A DNA stretch of 48,821 bases, taken from assembly GCA_002298335.1 (NCBI GenBank), contig DBNK01000032.1:1-48821 (forward strand), in the 5' to 3' direction. How positions within the stretch are numbered: the first letter of the stretch is position 1; every line of letters starts with the position of its first letter. Position numbers and translations under genes: made by a program. The stretch comes from Thalassolituus sp. UBA674 (GTDB lineage Bacteria > Pseudomonadota > Gammaproteobacteria > Pseudomonadales > Oceanobacteraceae). Under the pieces are notes generated by a model. It was given only the letters and a program-made list of their open reading frames with translations, did not search any database and was not told the origin of the DNA. Below, piece by piece: positions 44,211 through 48,821 of this stretch.

Positions 44211-44311
44211 GTCATCCTGCCGCTTGTGGGGCTCGCCTTCGATTCAAGGAATCCAGTTTTTTCTTAACATTTAGGTTTTAAGTGGATCCTGTGGTCAAGC
44301 CACAGGATGAC
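44211..44311. repeat. Degenerate REP-like palindromic element, copy 1
   Basis: The left arm starts GTCATCCTGC at 44211 and is decayed by an insertion. The right arm (44283-44311, TGGATCCTGTGGTCAAGCC...) is intact and self-complementary. The two arms flank about 40 bp with a T run. Confidence 0.7.
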
Positions 44312-44442
44312 ATGGAGTTAGACGCGACTCAGTTGTTATTGATGATTCTGGAAAAACAGCAGCAGGAAGGATAGTGACTCGCTTCTTGTAAAAGCTTCAG
44401 AAGATATGAGGTTTTCTCTGATCTACTTTTTCAGAACTTCTT

Positions 44443-44528
44443 GTCATCCTGCGACTTGATCGCAGGATCCAGTTTTTTGCATGTCATTTAGGGTTTGAGT
44501 GGATCCTGCGATCAAGTCGCAGGATGAC
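44443..44528. repeat. REP-like element with perfect 29-bp inverted arms, copy 2
   Basis: The arms at 44443-44471 and 44500-44528 are exact reverse complements over 29 bp, and each arm is itself a near-palindrome (CCTGCGA / TCGCAGG). The 28-bp centre includes a run of six T. As RNA it would form a very long hairpin and could end transcription of the nuclease gene. Confidence 0.85.
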
Positions 44529-44596
44529 GTGGAGTTAGACGCGACTCAGTTGTTATTGATGATTCTGGAAATACGTCTGGAAAGCTGAGGGCTGTG

Positions 44597-44697
44597 TGGT
44601 GCGCAATGCGCAGCCTACACGGCATCACAGAATTTAAATCGATTCCGTGGTAACAGCTGATACGAGGCAAGCATTGTAGGGTGCACACTGTGCACCA
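44597..44697. repeat. MITE-like repeat, copy A
   Basis: A 101-bp element bounded by TGGTGCGCAATGCGCAGCC and the imperfectly complementary GTAGGGTGCACACTGTGCACCA. The interior (CGGCATCACAGAATTTAAATC...) is shared with copies B and D. It encodes nothing. Part of a family of four in 1.25 kb. Confidence 0.8.
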
Positions 44698-44785
44698 ATG
44701 AATGGTTATCGAAGGAGGACGTGATTAATGCGGGTAATTGTTAAGCAAGAGCCTGGCCGGTTTTCAATGATGCACAATGCGTACC
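44698..44785. repeat. Spacer module E1 and decayed MITE arm
   Basis: The run GCGGGTAATTGTTAAGCAAG followed by AGCCTGGCCGGTTTTCAA recurs in modules at 45537-45607 and 45684-45741. It ends in a worn copy of the MITE left arm (TGCACAATGCGTACCC, near 44771-44785) next to the GNAT gene. Confidence 0.65.
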
Positions 44786-44825
44786 CAACTGTTCTCTGGT
44801 AATGAAATACGCTTCGGTGATCATC

Positions 44826-45332
44826 TCACGCAGGGACGATATAACGCTGTACCAGATGGCTGCCTTCCATCACTTCAGAATGCAGTTCACCACCATTGTG
44901 CTGGATGGTTCTGGCTGATGGCAGGTTTTCTTTCAGGCAATGAATATGTATTTCACCGATGCCTTTTTTACGGGCCTCGACAATAGTCAGCGCCATTAAT
45001 TGATTGCCAATCCCCTTCCCGCGTAACGAGGGTCTTACGCCAAGGCCGATATGCCCACCGTGCTCGCGGATACGGTCATTAAGATAATGCCGCAGGTTGG
45101 AGACGCCGATCAGTTCGTCACCATCCATCAGGAAATAGGTGGTGCTGGGGACGAAACCTTCCGGAACGTCAGAACCGTTGGCGAGATTTTCCACCCGGGT
45201 AAGCCAGGCCGAGAAATCAGCGTGCTCGAAATCCAGCGGAAACGGGATGCGGTTTTCATCACCGAGTTCGGTGATATAAGAGCGATATGTGGCTTCGTGC
45301 TCTGGTGCGGGCTGGCAAAGTTGTAAGGTCAT
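44826..45332 (-). CDS. GNAT family N-acetyltransferase in the repeat cluster
   Basis: The start at 45332 follows AAGGA and gives 168 residues (an ATG at 45386 has no ribosome site). Motif A is GHIGLGVRPSLRGKGIGNQL (about 95-114) with the acetyl-CoA loop RGKGIGN; ENLPSARTIQHNGGELHSE is motif B. The pattern recalls the small-molecule (RimJ/YjdJ-like) acetyltransferases. The substrate is unknown. It is the only gene inside the repeat cluster, with MITE copies on both sides, so it may be an accessory insertion. Confidence 0.85.
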   Translation of the reverse strand: MTLQLCQPAPEHEATYRSYITELGDENRIPFPLDFEHADFSAWLTRVENLANGSDVPEGFVPSTTYFLMDGDELIGVSNLRHYLNDRIREHGGHIGLGVRPSLRGKGIGNQLMALTIVEARKKGIGEIHIHCLKENLPSARTIQHNGGELHSEVMEGSHLVQRYIVPA

Positions 45333-45436
45333 AACAGGTTCCTTTTCGGCCAGACAGAATGCCATATTTTTCGGGAGCCGTGCCATTTGGTAGACAGATC
45401 AGTATGAAAGAAATGGGTTTCAGGCCAGGTTTTTAG

Positions 45437-45536
45437 TGGTGCGCAATGCGCACCCTACACGGCATCACAGAATTCAAATCGATTCCGGGGTAACACCTGA
45501 AAGCTGCAAATATTGTAGGGTGCACACTGTGCACCA
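45437..45536. repeat. MITE-like repeat, copy B
   Basis: A 100-bp element with left arm GGTGCGCAATGCGCACCCTAC and right arm GTAGGGTGCACACTGTGCACC, and an interior with ATCACAGAATTCAAATCG; nearly identical to copy D. Confidence 0.85.
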
Positions 45537-45627
45537 ATGAATGATTATCGAGGGATGACTGATTATTACGGGTAATTGTTCAGCAGGAGCCTGGCTGGTT
45601 TTCAGTGGTGCGCAGTGCGCACCCTAC
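45537..45627. repeat. Spacer module E2 ending in solo MITE arm C
   Basis: The module contains ATTACGGGTAATTGTTCAG and AGCCTGGCTGGTTTTCAG, then a lone left arm at 45606-45627 (TGGTGCGCAGTGCGCACCC). The rest of the element is missing, replaced by about 55 bp of other sequence. Confidence 0.7.
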
Positions 45628-45683
45628 CGGTATTACGAAATTTATATGGACCCCGTGTCTCGTGGGCGAGCCCCATCCGCCGC

Positions 45684-45741
45684 GGGATGACGTGACTATT
45701 ACGGGTAATTGGCCAGCAGGAGCCTGGCTGGTTTTCAATGG
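45684..45741. repeat. Spacer module E3
   Basis: A shorter copy with ATTACGGGTAATTGGCCAG and AGCCTGGCTGGTTTTCAATGG leading directly into MITE copy D. Confidence 0.7.
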
Positions 45742-45838
45742 TGCGCAATGCCACCCTACACGGCATCACAGAATTCAAATCGATTCCGGGGTAACACCTG
45801 AAACGCGGTAAACATTGTAGGGTGCACACTGTGCACCA
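45739..45838. repeat. MITE-like repeat, copy D
   Basis: A 100-bp element like copy B, except that one base is lost in the left arm (CAATGCCACCC). It ends 9 bp before the ligA stop codon, so insertion near the gene end was tolerated. Confidence 0.85.
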
Positions 45839-45847
45839 CTGAGACTG

Positions 45848-47875
45848 TTACTGATACTGCGCCAGCATGGTTTTGAAAGCTGCTTCGTCCAGCACCTGCA
45901 CACCCAGTCCCTGAGCTTTGGTGAGCTTGGAGCCGGCTTTTTCTCCGGCGACCAGAAAATCCGTTTTGGCGGAGACACTGCCGGTCACTTTTGCGCCGAG
46001 TGCTTCCAGTGCGGCTTTGGCGTCATCGCGGGTCATGTCTGACAGAGTACCGGTGATCACCGCGGTTTTTCCGGCCAGTGGTGCATCTTCATCCGCCTGT
46101 ACCGGTTCCTTTTCATCGAAGGTTACGCCTGCTTCGCGTAACTGACGGATCACCTCGCGGTTATGCTCTTCTGCAAAGAAATTCACGATATGCTCGGCCA
46201 TGATGTCGCCGACATCGCGGATGGCGATCAGATCGTCTTTACTGGCATTCATCAGGCGGTCAAGAAAGCCGAAGTGCGCGGCCAGGTTCTGTGCGGTTAC
46301 GGTGCCGACTTCGCGGATACCCAAGGCAAACAGGAAGCGCGCCAGTGTGGTGTGCTTGGCTTTTTCGAGTGCATCCAGCAGGTTCTGTGCGCTTTTCTCG
46401 GCCATGCGCTCCAGCCCGGCGACCTGCTCCAGTGTCAGGCTGAATAAGTCACCGACAGAGTCAATCAACCCGGCTGACACCAGCTGTTCTACCAGCTTAT
46501 CGCCCAGACCTTCGATATCCAGCGCCTGACGCGAGGCAAAATGTTTAATCGCTTCTTTGCGCTGTGCCGCACACACCAGACCACCGGTACAACGCGCGAC
46601 GGCTTCACCCTCTACCCGCTCAATGTGTGAGTCACACACAGGGCAGCGTGCTGGCAAGGCAATCGCCTGGCTGTCATCCGGGCGCCGGTCTGCGACCACA
46701 CCGACAATCTGCGGAATGACATCACCGGCACGGCGTACGGTCACGGTATCGCCGATGCGCACACCCAGACGTTCGATTTCATCCATATTGTGCAGCGTGG
46801 CGTTGCTGACGGTGACGCCTGCCACATGCACGGGTTTTAACCGGGCGACCGGCGTAATGGCACCGGTGCGCCCTACCTGAAAATCCACCCCGAGCAGTTC
46901 AGTCAGCTGCTCAACCGCCGGGAATTTATAGGCGATGGCCCAGCGCGGTGCGCGGGCAACAAAACCGAGTTCTTCCTGCAGCGCAATGCTGTTGACCTTG
47001 AAGACCGTGCCGTCGATTTCGTAACTCAGCTGATGACGTTTTTCACCCAGCTGTTCAAAGAAATTCTGTGCAGCCTCTGCACCGCTGACGACCTGCATTT
47101 CTTCGTTAATCGGCACACCCCATACTTTCAGCTGCTGCAGAATACCGCTGTGGGTATCCGGCAGGTCAGCATCATCGCTGACAATACCGATGCTGTAGGC
47201 ACAGAAGTCGAGCGGGCGTTTTGCGGTAATGGCGGAATCCAGCTGGCGCAGCGAACCGGCGGCGGCGTTACGCGGGTTGGCAAACACTTTTTCGCCCTGC
47301 TCCCGCGCGCGTTCGTTGTAAGCCTCAAACCCGGCGAGCGGCATATAGACTTCACCACGGATTTCGATGCGTTCAGGCACATCATCACCGCGCAGTTTCA
47401 GAGGAATGGACCGGATGGTACGCACGTTCTGCGTAATATCTTCGCCGGTCTGGCCGTCACCCCGTGTTGCCGCACGAACCAGTAAACCGGCTTCGTACAA
47501 CAGACTGACAGCAAGACCATCGAGCTTAGGTTCGCAGGCGTATTCAACCGGGTCACTGGTTTTCAGGCGGTCACGCACGCGCTTGTCGAAGGCTGCAAAC
47601 TCATCGGCGCTCATGGCGTTATCCAGCGATAACATCGGGCGTTCGTGGGCGACTTCGTCAAACCCACCGAGCGGTGCGCCGCCGACACGCTGAGTCGGGG
47701 AGTCCGGGGTTATGAGTTGCGGGTGCGCCTGCTCAAGCGCCGTCAGCTCACGCATCAGGCGGTCATATTCGGCATCCGGAATAGCGGGCTCATCGAGCAC
47801 GTAGTAGTTGTAGTTGTGCTCGTTGAGTTGTTCCCGCAGGGCATTGATCTGCTGGCTAGGGTCGCTCTTAGTCAT
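45848..47875 (-). CDS. ligA: NAD-dependent DNA ligase
   Basis: A 675-residue LigA, the essential ligase that seals nicks with NAD+ as cofactor. The order is the Ia domain (1-70, with HNYNYYVLDEP), the adenylation domain with Lys117 in KLDG, an OB fold (about 320-400), a Cys4 zinc finger (CPVC... CTGGLVC, about 405-430), helix-hairpin-helix repeats (about 440-580) and a C-terminal BRCT domain (about 593-675, KTAVITGTLSDMTRDDAK). Length matches E. coli (671). It lies 10 nt downstream of zipA, the conserved gammaproteobacterial order, and is probably co-transcribed. Confidence 0.98.
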   Translation of the reverse strand: MTKSDPSQQINALREQLNEHNYNYYVLDEPAIPDAEYDRLMRELTALEQAHPQLITPDSPTQRVGGAPLGGFDEVAHERPMLSLDNAMSADEFAAFDKRVRDRLKTSDPVEYACEPKLDGLAVSLLYEAGLLVRAATRGDGQTGEDITQNVRTIRSIPLKLRGDDVPERIEIRGEVYMPLAGFEAYNERAREQGEKVFANPRNAAAGSLRQLDSAITAKRPLDFCAYSIGIVSDDADLPDTHSGILQQLKVWGVPINEEMQVVSGAEAAQNFFEQLGEKRHQLSYEIDGTVFKVNSIALQEELGFVARAPRWAIAYKFPAVEQLTELLGVDFQVGRTGAITPVARLKPVHVAGVTVSNATLHNMDEIERLGVRIGDTVTVRRAGDVIPQIVGVVADRRPDDSQAIALPARCPVCDSHIERVEGEAVARCTGGLVCAAQRKEAIKHFASRQALDIEGLGDKLVEQLVSAGLIDSVGDLFSLTLEQVAGLERMAEKSAQNLLDALEKAKHTTLARFLFALGIREVGTVTAQNLAAHFGFLDRLMNASKDDLIAIRDVGDIMAEHIVNFFAEEHNREVIRQLREAGVTFDEKEPVQADEDAPLAGKTAVITGTLSDMTRDDAKAALEALGAKVTGSVSAKTDFLVAGEKAGSKLTKAQGLGVQVLDEAAFKTMLAQYQ

Positions 47876-47885
47876 GCATCAGGTC

Positions 47886-48821
47886 TCAGCGGCGCTGTTT
47901 TTTAGCGGCGAGCTGCTGCTGGCGTTCGTAATCCAGAATCTGCTGGCGGTCGTGTTCCATGGTCTGCGGCGTCATGGCACTGTGGGTGCCATCCAGCACA
48001 TCGGCACCGAGGTTCCGGGAGATGACCAAGGCCATTTCCGACATGGCTTCATAGGCTTCCAGTGGTTTACGGGCGCCGGGCAGGCTCATGAAGAAGCTCA
48101 GGCCGCTGTAGCGATCTTCCGGCATGTCTTCCGGCTCGAAGGTGCCGGGATTGCGCATCTGTGCGACGGAGAACTGGATACGGCCACGGCCATCCGGATC
48201 TTCAAAACGGTGGAAGATGTTCTTCTCGCCGTATCTCAGGTCACAGCTGTTGAACAGGTACAGAATCTTTTCACCATCAAACCCTTCAGGGTCGCGGGCG
48301 ACGGTATGAATCACCAGCACCACCTGTGGGTCGGTACGTTCGGACAGCTTCTCGGCATCCGGTGAGGCGTAATTGACCGGTGGAATAACCGGGTCCGGCG
48401 GCATCTGCTCCACTTCTTCTTCAAGATGCGGATCATTGATGTGCGCCGGGTCTTCCACTTCCGGGAAATCTTCATCTTCATCATCGTCGGGGATGATGAA
48501 GGTATGGCTTTTCTTCGGTGCTTCCGCTTTGGCCTGCACTTCTGGCTGCGGGGCGGGCTCTGCAGGTTTGGCAGAAGATTGCTTCTCTGCGGTCACTTCC
48601 GGTTCTGGTGTCTTCACTGCCCGGGATGGCGACACGACGCCTTCATCGCCGCTGCCCAGCTCTTCAACATCGAGCAGCACCGGCACTTTTTCATCGAGAT
48701 TCACCGGGCGGGCCGTCGGTATCAGAGGCGACTGTGGAATCACAGGTTCCGCTTCTGTGGTGATGTCATCACCCAGAGCTGAAAAGCCGGGTTCCTGCTT
48801 CTGTTTCGCGGCGGGGTTCGG
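47886..48821 (-). CDS. zipA: Cell division protein ZipA (N-terminus cut by the window edge)
   Basis: The frame is open to the right edge of the window, so only the last about 311 residues are visible; the N-terminal membrane anchor lies outside. GFSALGDD near the edge is the conserved stretch after the anchor. A Pro/Glu/Lys-rich linker follows (EPEVTAEKQSSAKPAEPAPQ...), then the C-terminal FtsZ-binding domain (last about 145 residues, VVLVIHTVARDPEGFDGEKIL, GRIQFSVAQMRNPGTFEPEDM, GLSFFMSLPG). ZipA tethers FtsZ to the inner membrane at the division site. An internal GTG at 48743 is not the true start. Confidence 0.93.
   Translation of the reverse strand, partial: PNPAAKQKQEPGFSALGDDITTEAEPVIPQSPLIPTARPVNLDEKVPVLLDVEELGSGDEGVVSPSRAVKTPEPEVTAEKQSSAKPAEPAPQPEVQAKAEAPKKSHTFIIPDDDEDEDFPEVEDPAHINDPHLEEEVEQMPPDPVIPPVNYASPDAEKLSERTDPQVVLVIHTVARDPEGFDGEKILYLFNSCDLRYGEKNIFHRFEDPDGRGRIQFSVAQMRNPGTFEPEDMPEDRYSGLSFFMSLPGARKPLEAYEAMSEMALVISRNLGADVLDGTHSAMTPQTMEHDRQQILDYERQQQLAAKKQRR

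Larger units (their letters stand above)
44096..44572. repeat. Tandem duplication of the 3' end of the nuclease gene
   Basis: The segment starting CTCAGTTGTTATTG occurs at 44096 (inside the gene), 44328 and 44545; units are 232 and 217 bp. Copies 2 and 3 still encode the gene's last residues, QLLLMILEK(Q/R)QQEG and QLLLMILEIRLES, each ending in a stop. Each full unit also carries a palindromic REP-like element, so the array is gene end, REP, gene end, REP, gene end. Confidence 0.85.

Noticed and set aside
44096..45838. A CRISPR array in the repeat-rich region
   Set aside because: The repeats are 100-230 bp, irregularly spaced and themselves related to each other; no short regular repeat-spacer pattern and no cas genes are present.

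Overview
The window looks like a chromosomal segment of a marine-type gammaproteobacterium, probably of the Oceanospirillales or a close relative. This rests on gene content and order: zipA next to ligA, a long-form queF, fused rlmKL, rmf beside pyrD, a 1613-residue NAD-glutamate dehydrogenase as in Pseudomonas, and a moxR-bat operon. Base composition is moderately GC-rich, except for a clearly AT-rich islet at about 39.0-42.0 kb. No database search was possible, so species-level placement is inference.

From the left: a tRNA-Ser(GGA) with its own promoter and terminator; a YdjA-like nitroreductase; and a compact yadG-yadH-queF operon, all on the minus strand. On the plus strand follow a small unknown gene, a lipoprotein form of the M3 peptidase Dcp, and a lone AAA-type ATPase preceded by three phased 19-bp repeats. 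Next is a tightly coupled minus-strand operon (about 7.56-11.35 kb) of a stand-alone thioester/acyl reductase, a PLP decarboxylase and a YghO-like acetyltransferase, which resembles a small undescribed biosynthetic pathway.

The middle is mostly housekeeping: rlmKL; rmf with a strongly folded leader; pyrD; a DUF2835 gene; and the giant gdhB. The plus-strand moxR-DUF58-DUF4381-batA-batB/C-batD operon (20.7-27.8 kb) follows. After it come a rhomboid protease with a zinc-finger/TPR membrane partner, an ATP-grasp ligase, a membrane-anchored LuxR-type regulator, a secreted haem-binding beta-barrel protein, a GNAT enzyme, a UspB-like membrane protein, a possible TULIP-fold lipid-binding protein with an upstream partner, two lipoproteins and an S41 peptidase.

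The right end is accessory in character. The AT-rich islet carries two OafA-type acyltransferases, one broken by a single in-frame amber codon. It adjoins a fusion of a FAN1-type VRR nuclease with a DnaQ-like DEDDh exonuclease. That gene has a textbook LexA box over its promoter, so it is very likely SOS-controlled. Its 3' end is copied twice in tandem downstream, among REP-like palindromes and about 100-bp MITE-like repeats surrounding a GNAT gene. The window closes with ligA and a zipA cut off by the window edge.
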